DNA of 64,000 bases from Mycoplana azooxidifex (GCF_014196765.1 NZ_JACIEE010000012.1:62001-126000), one strand, 5' to 3'. Positions 54,909 through 62,500 are shown, numbered from the stretch's first letter. Translations and numbers: made by a program. Notes: generated by a model from the sequence alone, not told the origin.

Positions 54909-55496
54909 ATGTTTCTGAGTAGCCTGGCACGCAGTCTGAAAGGCCGCGCCAACGATTTGTGGCTGAACATCGGGACAGCGGGGACCGCGCCTGCGGAATC
55001 GGTCGGACATGTATACTATGCAACGATCAGCTATCGCTGCATTCGGTCACTATTGGACAGTCTGGATCTGTCCCATGAAGATAGGTTTGTTGACGTGGGC
55101 TGCGGCAAGGGGCGTGTCGTCTGTCTTGCCGCAACGCATCGCCTCTCCCAAGTTATTGGTGTCGAGTATTCGACGACCCTGGCGAGTGAAGCGAAACGGA
55201 ACTCGGAAAGGATGCGAGGGAGGAAATCGCCTGTTCAGATCTGCTGCAAACCAGCAGAAGACTTCGACTATTCTGATTCTTCCGTCCTTTACTTCTTCAA
55301 CCCCTTCGAAGCACCGCTGCTAGACAGCGTTCTGCAAAAAGCTCGCGCCGATAGACGGGACAGACCTCTTCGCATGGCCTTCGTGATGGAATCCCCCGCT
55401 CAAAGAGATGTATTCGCCCGCCACACGTGGCTCTCGTGTTACAACCGCTTCGAAGACATCGACCACCACTTGGTCGCCTTCTATCGCAACAGTTGA
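54909..55496 (+). CDS. class I SAM-dependent methyltransferase, 195 aa
   Basis: Motif I is FVDVGCGKGRVVCLAA, followed by an acidic loop (VIGVEYSTTLASEA) and VLYFFNPFEAP in place of the usual motif IV. The compact size and lack of a specificity domain resemble class I methyltransferases of small molecules or proteins. Substrate unknown. No partner gene is obvious; the DUF982 gene follows in the same direction but has its own promoter. Confidence 0.8.
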   Translation: MFLSSLARSLKGRANDLWLNIGTAGTAPAESVGHVYYATISYRCIRSLLDSLDLSHEDRFVDVGCGKGRVVCLAATHRLSQVIGVEYSTTLASEAKRNSERMRGRKSPVQICCKPAEDFDYSDSSVLYFFNPFEAPLLDSVLQKARADRRDRPLRMAFVMESPAQRDVFARHTWLSCYNRFEDIDHHLVAFYRNS

Positions 55497-55573
55497 CGGT
55501 CCTGCTAGATCCTGCGGCTGCCCAAAAACTTTCTGAAGCACTTACGCAGCACGCCACCGGCGCGGCCTGCTCC

Positions 55574-55598
55574 GGAACTATTCGATTTTCTAGATGTT
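55574..55598 (+). promoter_or_regulatory. EcfG-like promoter before the DUF982 gene
   Basis: GGAAC at 55574-55578 and GTT at 55596-55598, spacing 17, 25 bases before the ATG at 55623. Matches the alphaproteobacterial general-stress sigma consensus. Confidence 0.5.
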
Positions 55599-55622
55599 TC
55601 TCCACCGATGGAGGAATGAAAG

Positions 55623-55868
55623 ATGAACGACCCTAGATATTGGACGAAGTATGTGGAAGTGGAACTCGATGGGCCTGGTCGATTCCGCCGGGTCAGAAGT
55701 ACTCGCGATGCTATCGAGTGCTTGAATCACTGGCCATCTGAGGGAGGCGTAGCATACTCCGAAGCTATGCGCATATGTCGCGCCGTCCTCGAAGGAGGAG
55801 TGGCGCGAAGGGATGCGCGCGAAGCCTTCATCTTTGCCGCCAAGGAGGCGGGCATCCAGGTTCGGTAG
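55623..55868 (+). CDS. DUF982 protein, 81 aa
   Basis: A small protein of the DUF982 family, common in rhizobia and often in many copies. It shows the family pattern RxVRSTRDAIECLNHWP, YSEAMRICRAVLEGG and ARREAF-like AREAFIFAAKEAG. Function unknown. ATG at 55623 follows GAGGAATGAAAG. An EcfG-like promoter directly upstream suggests induction in general stress. Confidence 0.8.
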   Translation: MNDPRYWTKYVEVELDGPGRFRRVRSTRDAIECLNHWPSEGGVAYSEAMRICRAVLEGGVARRDAREAFIFAAKEAGIQVR

Positions 55869-56141
55869 GCGTTGAAAGAGCCGCAATCGGTACGCTCTGT
55901 AAATCGAGAGACGGGCCGCAGCCAGCGGCGCGATTGTGAAGTATCGCCTCGAATTTGTGGGCCAAGCCGGCGCCCCACGCAGCAGAGCGCCGGAAGGAGA
56001 CATGCAGAAGAAGGTTGCTCAGACCAAACCCCGAACGCCTCCCTGCCCAAGAAGAGGCTAGCAGGGCCTTGATAGGCAATCCAGGTTTATGAACCAACAG
56101 CCGGGACGTGCGTTCAGCCCCCTCTGTCCCCGAGGTGATCC

Positions 56142-56579
56142 ATGAGACTAGAGCACGGACATTGTTTCTGCGGCGCTATTGAAGCGACGTTCGAAGGCGA
56201 CCCCTTTTGGATATGCTTTGATCACGATGACGACTGTCGCCGGGCAATCGGCAGCCCATTAACAATCTGGATTGGGTATCAGGCCGCGCAAGTGAACTTT
56301 AGGCGTGGTGAGCCAGCCACCTTCTCGAAGACCCGCGGCATCGTGAGGTCATTTTGCGGGACGTGTGGAACCTCGATCGGCTACGTCGACGAAGGCCTTC
56401 CGAACGAAGTGTACATCTGCGTAGGCTTCATGCACGCGCCGGAACGGTTTGCTCCCGAAGCCCATGGCTATTGGGAACTGCGTCTTCCCTACATCGTCAT
56501 GAACGATGGCCTGCCGAGGATCGAAACCTATACGCGTGCGCGAGATCCGTCACTCGGAACGCCGCGCGAACGAGAATAG
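56142..56579 (+). CDS. GFA-family (CENP-V/GFA zinc domain) protein, 145 aa
   Basis: Zinc-ligand pattern HGHCFCGAIEATFEG near the start and FCGTCGTSIGY near residue 75 define the glutathione-dependent formaldehyde-activating enzyme family. Most members are thiol-adduct or zinc-binding enzymes of uncertain substrate. Full length. It stands alone, with no partner formaldehyde genes in the window. Confidence 0.85.
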   Translation: MRLEHGHCFCGAIEATFEGDPFWICFDHDDDCRRAIGSPLTIWIGYQAAQVNFRRGEPATFSKTRGIVRSFCGTCGTSIGYVDEGLPNEVYICVGFMHAPERFAPEAHGYWELRLPYIVMNDGLPRIETYTRARDPSLGTPRERE

Positions 56580-56624
56580 AAGGTGCAACAACCATCCCGA
56601 GTGCATGACATGCCGTGGAGACCA

Positions 56625-57224
56625 CTAGCATCCTTGTGCGGAAGAGAGCCACTGCTCGCATAACATTACCTCCGTCTGGACAGAGAACCGGTTCTCCAGA
56701 AGTTCCAAAGTCGCATCGTGCGTCCGGTCCCCCGTGCTGCAGACGGCATCCTTCAGCAAAATCACTTTGTATCCAAGATCGATTGCGCCGAGGGCCGCAG
56801 CCAGCACGCAGACATCGGTCTCTCCGCCTGTCAGCACCAGTGTTCCCACGCCTTGATGTGACAAAACGCTGTGCAGCCGGCCGTTGGTCCAGGGCGAATA
56901 TGTGCGTTTTTCGAAGATGCGCGCCGGTGGGACGTAGCGCTTAAGTTCGGCGACAAGATCGACCAACCCCGGATCGATGCGGGTTCTCGTCATCATGGGC
57001 CATTTCTCGTAGTAGTCGCGCCACATGCCGGGCAGTTCGTCAGTTGATGACGGCGGTATGAAACGGGTGAAGATGGTCCGTTCCGGAAAGCGCGTCGTCA
57101 CCTCGAGGACCGCATCGATCACCTTTGGCATCCAGGCTATCTGCCAGGGCGTGTCTTCGGCGAACATCCGCTGCATGTCTATGCAGAGGTGGATCCAGCT
57201 CTCGCGGTGCATCTGCATTGCCAT
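56625..57224 (-). CDS. isochorismatase-family cysteine hydrolase, 199 aa
   Basis: The triad of the family is visible: Asp in LCIDMQRMF, Lys in FEKRTYSPW and Cys in GGETDVCVLAAALGA. The cis-peptide region precedes the Cys as expected. Start at 57224 (MAMQMHRESWIHL) chosen because this is where family similarity begins. Divergent from the YciE-like gene, with an EcfG-like promoter facing each gene in the gap, which suggests stress control. Substrate unknown. Confidence 0.85.
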   Translation of the reverse strand: MAMQMHRESWIHLCIDMQRMFAEDTPWQIAWMPKVIDAVLEVTTRFPERTIFTRFIPPSSTDELPGMWRDYYEKWPMMTRTRIDPGLVDLVAELKRYVPPARIFEKRTYSPWTNGRLHSVLSHQGVGTLVLTGGETDVCVLAAALGAIDLGYKVILLKDAVCSTGDRTHDATLELLENRFSVQTEVMLCEQWLSSAQGC

Positions 57225-57262
57225 CTGGCTCCCAAGATAGGCCAACGGCCTGTCCTCGCAGA

Positions 57263-57288
57263 AACTGCAAATTGCCCAATAGGGTTCC
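57263..57288 (-). promoter_or_regulatory. EcfG-like promoter before the isochorismatase-family gene
   Basis: On the minus strand GGAAC (57288-57284) and GTT (57265-57263), spacing 18, about 39 bases before the start at 57224. Confidence 0.5.
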
Positions 57289-57302
57289 AAACACATCGAC
57301 AC

Positions 57303-57328
57303 GGAACAAACTGCGCAGGACGAGGGTT
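57303..57328 (+). promoter_or_regulatory. EcfG-like promoter before the YciE-like gene
   Basis: GGAAC at 57303-57307 and GTT at 57326-57328, spacing 18, 36 bases before the ATG at 57364. Confidence 0.5.
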
Positions 57329-57363
57329 TCTCCGCGGCAACAATTCCGTCCCAGGAGGAAGCC

Positions 57364-57855
57364 ATGCCCACACAGAAAACACTGGACGACCTGTTCGTCG
57401 ACACTCTCAAGGACATCTACTACGCTGAAAAGCAGATCTTGAAAGCCTTGCCCAAGATGGCGCGTGCCGCACAATCCGAAGAAGGCAAGGCCGGCTTTCT
57501 GCTGCATCGTGACGAGACACAGGCGCAAGTCGAGCGCCTTGAGGAGATCTTTGAATTGCTTGGTAAGCCGGCCCGCGGAAAGACCTGCGAGGCAATCCAG
57601 GGGATCATTGCCGAGGGCCAGGAAATCATGGAAGACTACAAGGGATCCCCTGCCCTTGACGCCGGGCTCATCTCCTCTGCTCAGGCAGTCGAACACTACG
57701 AAATCGCACGCTACGGCACGTTAATCGCGTGGGCCAACCAGCTCGGCTTCAAAAAGGCCGTGCCGCTCCTCAAGCAGTCTCTGGCGGAGGAAGAGGCGAC
57801 GGACAAAAAACTCACAATGCTTGCCCAGACCGCGGCCAACGCAAAAGCCGCCTGA
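57364..57855 (+). CDS. ferritin-like YciE/YciF-family (DUF892) protein, 163 aa
   Basis: The whole protein fits DUF892: TLDDLFVDTLKDIYYAEKQI at the start with the first metal-ligand Glu, HRDETQAQVERLEEIFELLG, and AQAVEHYEIARYGTLIAWAN with the second EHYE ligand set. A four-helix ferritin-like fold is expected. Family members are induced by stress in many bacteria. ATG follows GGAGGAAGCC. A strong hairpin follows the stop. Confidence 0.88.
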   Translation: MPTQKTLDDLFVDTLKDIYYAEKQILKALPKMARAAQSEEGKAGFLLHRDETQAQVERLEEIFELLGKPARGKTCEAIQGIIAEGQEIMEDYKGSPALDAGLISSAQAVEHYEIARYGTLIAWANQLGFKKAVPLLKQSLAEEEATDKKLTMLAQTAANAKAA

Positions 57856-57864
57856 GTATATCAT

Positions 57865-57893
57865 GGGAACGGCCGCCAAAAGCGGCCGTTCCC
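57865..57893 (+). terminator. terminator-like hairpin after the YciE-like gene
   Basis: GGGAACGGCCGC, loop CAAAA, GCGGCCGTTCCC: a perfect 12-bp stem beginning ten bases after the stop. No strong T-run follows. Confidence 0.6.
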
Positions 57894-57933
57894 CGTATCT
57901 GCCGGAGCAGCGAACAAAGCGCGCTTAGACCCC

Positions 57934-58314
57934 TTACTTGGACCGATCGGGCTCGGTCTCATCAAAGTTCACATCCCAGTCTTTCTCCGGTCCCTTTTGA
58001 CCGGGAGGAGTGCGGTGAGCCGTCGCATCTTCCGAACCGGTTACGACCGTCGGCTTTGCACTAGCAACGCCCGTGCTTTTGCGATCTGCCTGGGATTTTG
58101 CATACTGGCCCTTCGCATCTTCGCGCGTCTTGAGCGCGTCCGACGGTCGGTTGCGTTCCGGGTCCTGATTGCTTTCGCCGACAGCATCCCGGTCGACATC
58201 GGGGTTATCCTTTGCTTGCAAGTAACCGCGGGGCCGATTGACCTCGGGCCCTTCCCACCGCGGTGATTGATCGGCTGTGCCTGGTGCGCCGTCTTTCGGT
58301 TTGTCCATACCCAT
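57934..58314 (-). CDS. disordered hydrophilic protein, 126 aa
   Basis: Family not recognised. The sequence is rich in Asp, Lys, Pro, Gly and Ser with almost no hydrophobic core (GMDKPKDGAPGTADQSPRWE and later KTREDAKGQYAKSQADRKST), as in intrinsically disordered stress or desiccation proteins. ATG at 58314 follows AAGGAGAA. The EcfG-like promoter upstream supports a stress role. Confidence 0.6.
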   Translation of the reverse strand: MGMDKPKDGAPGTADQSPRWEGPEVNRPRGYLQAKDNPDVDRDAVGESNQDPERNRPSDALKTREDAKGQYAKSQADRKSTGVASAKPTVVTGSEDATAHRTPPGQKGPEKDWDVNFDETEPDRSK

Positions 58315-58338
58315 GATCGTTCTCCTTGCTGGAGAATG

Positions 58339-58363
58339 AACTGGTCAGGAACACATAAGTTCC
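58339..58363 (-). promoter_or_regulatory. EcfG-like promoter before the disordered protein gene
   Basis: On the minus strand GGAAC (58363-58359) and GTT (58341-58339), spacing 17, 25 bases before the ATG at 58314. Confidence 0.5.
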
Positions 58364-58655
58364 TGCCTCAGCTTCGTTGCGAAGATGGGCGTCACCGCCG
58401 CGACTGCTTTGACGATAGGCGGTCAACCCGGGTAAGTCGGGGTGCGATGGCCCGTTGCTTGTAAGGCACGCTCCCATTGATAGGTGGATATGTGCCCGCA
58501 CCCACGTCGAGCATGTTGCCTCGCTTATCACGGGTGCGGCGCCTCGCTTCACGTGACCTCAATACGTCAAATTTAATAGACGTGACCGGCACATGTGCCA
58601 CACACTGGCGCCATCGCTTCCGCATGCTTGGCAGGAACGACAGGGAGATGGCAAC

Positions 58656-58677
58656 TTCCGCCCCATCTCGGGAGGAA
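58656..58677 (+). promoter_or_regulatory. hairpin enclosing a ribosome binding site, copy 1
   Basis: TTCCGCCC pairs with GGGAGGAA (one mismatch), loop of six bases. The Shine-Dalgarno GGAGG lies in the right arm, five bases before the ATG at 58681. The same layout recurs before two paralogs. Confidence 0.45.
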
Positions 58678-58680
58678 TAC

Positions 58681-58938
58681 ATGTCCTACTACGACGCCGC
58701 CGGCGATCCGGTGTTTCCATTCGCACGATCGTTCAGTCCCGACGATCTGAACAGGCTTCAGCAGATCTTCGACGACTGCCTGAGCGAATGTGCCTTCTCC
58801 ATCGACAGCGAACAAGCTGAAGCGCTGGGAAACACGATAATCCGGCTCTACGCTCAAGGGCAGCGCGATCCGATCGCTATCAAGGCGGCAATTCTGCCGC
58901 CGTTCAAAGGGCGTGCGTGGGCTGGACGAACAGCCTAG
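58681..58938 (+). CDS. small conserved protein, 85 aa, paralog of 61272 and 61886 products
   Basis: Shares with the proteins at 61272-61490 and 61886-62149 the pattern (S/G)-x-x-(D/E)-(L/I)-x-x-L-x-x-(I/V)-F-(D/E), then an Ala/Glu-rich segment (here SEQAEALGNTIIRLYAQGQR), then D-x-x-x-(I/F)-x-x-x-I. Family unknown; all-helical by composition. ATG at 58681 is preceded by GGGAGGAATAC in a hairpin. No EcfG-like box is clear here. Confidence 0.65.
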   Translation: MSYYDAAGDPVFPFARSFSPDDLNRLQQIFDDCLSECAFSIDSEQAEALGNTIIRLYAQGQRDPIAIKAAILPPFKGRAWAGRTA

Positions 58939-58992
58939 CGGCCCTCCGCGCTACACCCTACCAGCGCCGTCCGCTCACAGATGCTGAATCGT

Positions 58993-59712
58993 CTACCGCG
59001 GTTCTACGTGCAGGTTCAGGTAACCGGGATCAAACTCGGCGATTTGCTCAAGGCGTTCCCAATTGAGGACCGTTACCGTCCGCTGTGTCCATTGCAGTGC
59101 ATTCTCATTGCGTAATAGCCTCAATGTCTTATTCAGATGCACCAGCGATATTCCCAGGGCATCAGCCAATTCCTGCTGGGTTAGAGGGAACGAAAAGCTG
59201 TCATCTGAGACGCGACCGACGACTTTCAGCCGGGCAAAAAGCTCACAGAACAGATGCGCCAGGTGAGATTTCTTCGAGCGCCGTCCCATCGCCACGATCC
59301 ACTCACGGTGAATAGCTCCGTCAATGACGGTCAAGAGCCACAACAGGCGCGTCAGATGCGGCTCGTTCTCGCTGATCCTTGTCAGGTCGCCATGGTCGGC
59401 AAAGGCAACGAGGCAGGGTGACAATGCTACAATGCCGTGATCCATCGTCTTCAAGGGAAAAGCGTGCAGATCGACGAAATCGCCAGCGATGTGAAGCGCT
59501 GTGATTTGCCTTTTGCCATTCTCGACGATCCGATAGCGGGCAGCGATGCCGTCGAGGAGCAAGGTGCTATAGGGTGGCCGTGATCCCTCCGTGACAAGAT
59601 CCTCATCGGTTGCGAAGCGACGTTGACGTACGATTATCGACTGCAGAAGCTGTGCCTCCCGCGCGGAAACGGTGTCCCGGGCACGTAGGTTTGCAATGAG
59701 AGGTTCAATCAC
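58993..59712 (-). CDS. Crp/Fnr-family transcriptional regulator, 239 aa
   Basis: A cNMP-binding-like beta roll (LVTEGSRPPYSTLLLDGIAA and GDFVDLHAFPL) is followed by a Crp-type HTH (LTQQELADALGISLVHLNKT and LRLLRNENAL). No Fnr cysteine cluster is present, and the cyclic-nucleotide Arg/Ser motif is not clear. Members of this subgroup are frequent in rhizobia near general stress genes. Divergent from the DUF6894 gene. Confidence 0.85.
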   Translation of the reverse strand: MIEPLIANLRARDTVSAREAQLLQSIIVRQRRFATDEDLVTEGSRPPYSTLLLDGIAARYRIVENGKRQITALHIAGDFVDLHAFPLKTMDHGIVALSPCLVAFADHGDLTRISENEPHLTRLLWLLTVIDGAIHREWIVAMGRRSKKSHLAHLFCELFARLKVVGRVSDDSFSFPLTQQELADALGISLVHLNKTLRLLRNENALQWTQRTVTVLNWERLEQIAEFDPGYLNLHVEPR

Positions 59713-59852
59713 GATCGTAGTCTCCCTGTTCCTTCCGTCCTATCATATGGAACAAACCTCCCGATCTAGGATTTTCCGGGTGTCGCGTCATGATCTCCCG
59801 GACGAGGCGACAAGGCCAGATTACCTATCGCATACCGAGTGGAGACTTGGCG

Positions 59853-60101
59853 ATGAAGCGCTTTTACTTCCATGTTCGTACCACCGAAGGCTTGGAGGCA
59901 GACTATGACGGCATTGCCTTCGCGGGTATCGAGGCCGCGCAAGCGGATGCCAAAGCGAGCCTATTTGAAATGATGGCGGACGATCTGTCCGCCGGCCGGC
60001 AGACGAAATATTTGGGAATCAACATCACCGATAGCCTCGGAACAATCCTTGCTGTGGTTGATGCAACTGCTGCAATTGAGCGCCTGCCCAAGGGCTCTTG
60101 A
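59853..60101 (+). CDS. DUF6894 protein, 82 aa
   Basis: The start MKRFYFHVRTTEGLEADYDG and the following AAQADAKASLFEMMADDL are typical of DUF6894, a small alphaproteobacterial family of unknown function. ATG at 59853 follows GGAGACTTGGCG. A longer in-frame start at 59790 is less likely. Divergent from the Crp/Fnr gene. Confidence 0.75.
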   Translation: MKRFYFHVRTTEGLEADYDGIAFAGIEAAQADAKASLFEMMADDLSAGRQTKYLGINITDSLGTILAVVDATAAIERLPKGS

Positions 60102-60281
60102 TTCAACGATATGAACATCGAGCGATCGCGACATCGGGCGAAGCCTAGGACGCCCGGCTAGCGATAAAAGTCATTTGCACTCCACACGGTAACCTTTGTC
60201 GCACCACGGCCAACACTGAGGTCCGCTTCCGAGCGCGAACCAACCAAGAGCGATGTCAATTTTTCCGGGGGCGGCGTTCGC

Positions 60282-60383
60282 ATGTCGTCAATCGCCCACC
60301 GCGCTGCGTGGCTCGAAACACTGGCGCAGGCGCATGAAGCCTTGCCGCCACCAGCTGCCTATCGTGGAGAGATGTCAGAATGA
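60282..60383 (+). CDS. very small protein, 33 aa, coupled to the RHH-like gene
   Basis: MSSIAHRAAWLETLAQAHEA followed by LPPPAAYRGEMSE. The stop overlaps the next start codon in an ATGA arrangement, which argues for a real, translationally coupled gene. Family unknown. The ribosome binding site is weak. Confidence 0.4.
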   Translation: MSSIAHRAAWLETLAQAHEALPPPAAYRGEMSE

Positions 60384-60558
60384 CCGACCACCTGCTCCTA
60401 GACGAAGATGTCGACGAAGCACTTGAGCGCGCCTAATGCGACCTTGGCTTGAACCGATCACACGCATTACGGGCGATCCTGAGGCACTGGCTGGGGGGCA
60501 CGGCTACCTACCTACCGTGGACTTGGATGAGGGAAGCGGGACGGAGGGGGCGGCTTGA
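60380..60558 (+). pseudogene. ribbon-helix-helix-like (antitoxin-type) gene with in-frame stop
   Basis: The frame gives MTDHLLLDEDVDEALERA, a TAA at 60434-60436, and then in the same frame CDLGLNRSHALRAILRHWL. This resembles a CopG/ParD-type ribbon-helix-helix. A further frame change at the G-run near 60497 would add GYLPTVDLDEGSGTEGAA and a stop at 60556. At least one nonsense change, probably with a frameshift. No toxin gene follows. Confidence 0.45.
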
Positions 60559-60576
60559 TGCCAAGGGAGACGGCAC

Positions 60577-60723
60577 ATGGACCACGGCAATGGTGTTCAC
60601 TCGCTCTACTACGCGATCGTTGGGCACAGCACGAACACAAATGAGCGCCTGGTACGATTTCTCGCGCTGATCGCGGTTGCGATCGTGGCGCTTGGCACGT
60701 TGTTTTGGGCCCTGCTGCGATAG
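60577..60723 (+). CDS. small membrane protein, 48 aa
   Basis: Short hydrophilic start (MDHGNGVHSLYYAIVGHSTN) and one membrane segment (FLALIAVAIVALGTLFWALL) ending in Arg. AAGGGAGACGGCAC before the ATG is a good ribosome binding site. Unknown family. Follows the RHH-like remnant by 18 bases. Confidence 0.5.
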   Translation: MDHGNGVHSLYYAIVGHSTNTNERLVRFLALIAVAIVALGTLFWALLR

Positions 60724-60804
60724 CATCGGACGAAGACAGCAGCCGCACATCAGCCGGCTGGAGCCACGGCCGTTAGAACTGACCGCGGCCCCGAGACACG
60801 GACT

Positions 60805-61089
60805 TCACTCGTAGTGTTCGGGCGCTGCCTCCAATTGATCTTTGGTCCAGGCTGTGACCGCATGCACATCGCCATCCTCATCCCGCATGAATTCGAGGTC
60901 GCCCAGTGGAACGGCGACCGGCTTCGCACCGATCCCGAGAAAGCCGCCGACGTCGATGACCGCGGTACTGCCATGGAGATGATCGAGTTTTCCGATCTTG
61001 TCGTCGTCTGCGCCGTAGATCGTTGCGCCTTCGAGGATATCCGGCGTGAGCTCGGTGGGTGAAAGGCGAACGTGATTGGTATGATCCAT
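60805..61089 (-). CDS. PRC-barrel domain protein, 94 aa
   Basis: A short PRC-barrel protein. ATIYGADDDKIGKLDHLHGS is the barrel start, with VIDVGGFLGIGAKPVAVPLG and a C-terminal WTKDQLEAAPEHYE. Stress-linked PRC-barrel proteins of this size are common in rhizobia. ATG at 61089 follows AGGAGGAGTTG. An EcfG-like promoter lies upstream. Confidence 0.85.
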   Translation of the reverse strand: MDHTNHVRLSPTELTPDILEGATIYGADDDKIGKLDHLHGSTAVIDVGGFLGIGAKPVAVPLGDLEFMRDEDGDVHAVTAWTKDQLEAAPEHYE

Positions 61090-61122
61090 TTTTCAACTCC
61101 TCCTAGCTGGATGAATCCCAAG

Positions 61123-61147
61123 AACCGATAGCAACCTCATTTGTTCC
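61123..61147 (-). promoter_or_regulatory. EcfG-like promoter before the PRC-barrel gene
   Basis: On the minus strand GGAAC (61147-61143) and GTT (61125-61123), spacing 17, 34 bases before the ATG at 61089. Confidence 0.5.
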
Positions 61148-61248
61148 GACCTGGTTGAAGATGAACACAAAGATGGGGCTTTCGACCGACACGATGCGGA
61201 GGAAGGGTACGTCAAAGTTAATAGCGCGAGTTTTAGTAAGGGCGCACA

Positions 61249-61266
61249 TTCCTCGGCTGGGAGGAA
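61249..61266 (+). promoter_or_regulatory. hairpin enclosing a ribosome binding site, copy 2
   Basis: TTCCTC pairs perfectly with GAGGAA across a six-base loop. The Shine-Dalgarno is in the right arm, before the ATG at 61272. Confidence 0.45.
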
Positions 61267-61271
61267 CTCAA

Positions 61272-61490
61272 ATGCACTTCATCTTTCAAAAAGACGACAC
61301 CATCGGTCCAGCGGACATCGCCAACTTGCGCGAGGTGTTCGAGGCCCTCTGCGAACGGGAACACCTCTCTCGTCACTCCGCCGTGGCGGATGAAGTCGCC
61401 AAGCGCATTCTACAGCTCTACAAGGCTGGGGTCCGCGATCGAACGATTTTCATGGCTGTCATCCAGAGCCGAGCAAAAAGACTGCATTAA
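61272..61490 (+). CDS. small conserved protein, 72 aa, paralog of 58681 and 61886 products
   Basis: Nearly parallel to the protein at 61886: DDTIGPADIANLREVFEALC against DGSIGPAELKRLGEIFETIC, then HSAVADEVAKRILQLYKAGV against RSAVADLVVKRMMQLYKAGV. Function unknown. ATG at 61272 sits after GGGAGGAACTCAA in a hairpin. The stop overlaps a possible ATG of the next frame (TAATG). Confidence 0.7.
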   Translation: MHFIFQKDDTIGPADIANLREVFEALCEREHLSRHSAVADEVAKRILQLYKAGVRDRTIFMAVIQSRAKRLH

Positions 61491-61576
61491 TGCCAACTGG
61501 ATGTCTCGAACTCAGGCATGCTTCGCCCTGTGATCCGACGGCGCCAGCTCTTTGCGACTTCATGAAGGGCAAACAG

Positions 61577-61819
61577 ATGACCGATATCACTTCACCGCGT
61601 CACCCACTCACCGCCGATCGCTTGACCGAGTGCGAGGAGGCAGTCGAGACTGCGCTGCAGGATCTCGTCTGGCGAGCGGTGAAGGCGGGCTGGGATGAGG
61701 TCGAGGTCTGCACGGCGATAGCCACCCTGGCCGATCACCATATTCTCGCGGTCATCGAGAACCACAAAACAGCTCGAGCGCTGAAGCACACAAGGAAAAT
61801 GCGACGACGGAACCACTAG
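61577..61819 (+). CDS. small hypothetical protein, 80 aa
   Basis: MTDITSPRHPLTADRLTECE followed by a helical segment with WRAVKAGWDEVEVCTAIATL and a basic C-terminus (KHTRKMRRRNH). Placed between two paralogous small genes on the same strand, possibly one transcript. Start at 61577 preferred over 61490 because AAGGG precedes it. Family not recognised. Confidence 0.55.
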   Translation: MTDITSPRHPLTADRLTECEEAVETALQDLVWRAVKAGWDEVEVCTAIATLADHHILAVIENHKTARALKHTRKMRRRNH

Positions 61820-61859
61820 CGTCGTGATTGGTGGTGCATACTTCAATAGAGGTGCACAC

Positions 61860-61878
61860 TCCTCCCCCTTTGGGAGGA
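61860..61878 (+). promoter_or_regulatory. hairpin enclosing a ribosome binding site, copy 3
   Basis: TCCTCCC pairs perfectly with GGGAGGA across the loop CCTTT. The right arm is the Shine-Dalgarno of the gene starting at 61886. Confidence 0.5.
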
Positions 61879-61885
61879 TACCTGC

Positions 61886-62149
61886 ATGCCTCACATTACC
61901 GACAAAGACGGCAGCATTGGTCCGGCCGAACTAAAGCGGCTCGGGGAAATCTTCGAGACGATCTGCAGCCACGAGCACATTGCTCATAGATCGGCTGTGG
62001 CTGACCTTGTCGTAAAGAGAATGATGCAGCTCTACAAGGCGGGTGTGAGAGATCAGTCGGTCTACCTGACGGTTATCCAGACAAAGACGCGGCATCGACA
62101 ACCCGAGGTCCCCAAGGCTGCACTTTTGCGGGGAAGCAAGCCCCACTGA
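61886..62149 (+). CDS. small conserved protein, 87 aa, paralog of 61272 product
   Basis: IGPAELKRLGEIFETICSHE and SAVADLVVKRMMQLYKAGVR align closely with the 72-aa protein at 61272 and more distantly with that at 58681. A basic C-terminal tail (KTRHRQPEVPKAALLRGSK) is specific to this copy. Start after GGGAGGATACCTGC, enclosed in a hairpin. Function unknown; local duplication is likely. A weak EcfG-like box (GGAAC-N17-GTG) lies at 61809-61833. Confidence 0.7.
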   Translation: MPHITDKDGSIGPAELKRLGEIFETICSHEHIAHRSAVADLVVKRMMQLYKAGVRDQSVYLTVIQTKTRHRQPEVPKAALLRGSKPH

Positions 62150-62191
62150 CAGCGATAGCCGATGAAGCGCGACCCGTGGTGGCTCTAGGAG

Positions 62192-62500
62192 CTACGACAG
62201 TCGGCTCTTTGAAACGTTGAAGCGATGGCACACCTGTATTATTTCCTCAAGGACAGCGCGCTCCGGCGGGACCCGCATCTCGAAACCGCCAACCAGATTC
62301 GACTGTTTGCTCTCGCCTCCCATGATCGGAACCACCTGAAAGTCCTCGCTCCTGAACGGGGAGTTTCCCGCGATACGGAATTCATAGCCGGGGAAGTGGT
62401 CCGAAAGATATGCGGAGAAGCGGTCCTGGGCGCCAAGAAATTCTTCCACCCGTCTCGTAGGCGGGACTGTGATGAACTGGCTCACTGCTTTCCGCGACAT
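62192..62500 (-). CDS. hypothetical protein, 102 aa
   Basis: No family recognised. Compositionally protein-like, with FSAYLSDHFPGYEFRIAGNS, EDFQVVPIMGG and FEMRVPPERAVLEEIIQVCH suggesting an alpha/beta fold. ATG at 62500 follows GGGGAGAAGAAA. Convergent with the small gene ending at 62149. Confidence 0.6.
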   Translation of the reverse strand: MSRKAVSQFITVPPTRRVEEFLGAQDRFSAYLSDHFPGYEFRIAGNSPFRSEDFQVVPIMGGESKQSNLVGGFEMRVPPERAVLEEIIQVCHRFNVSKSRLS

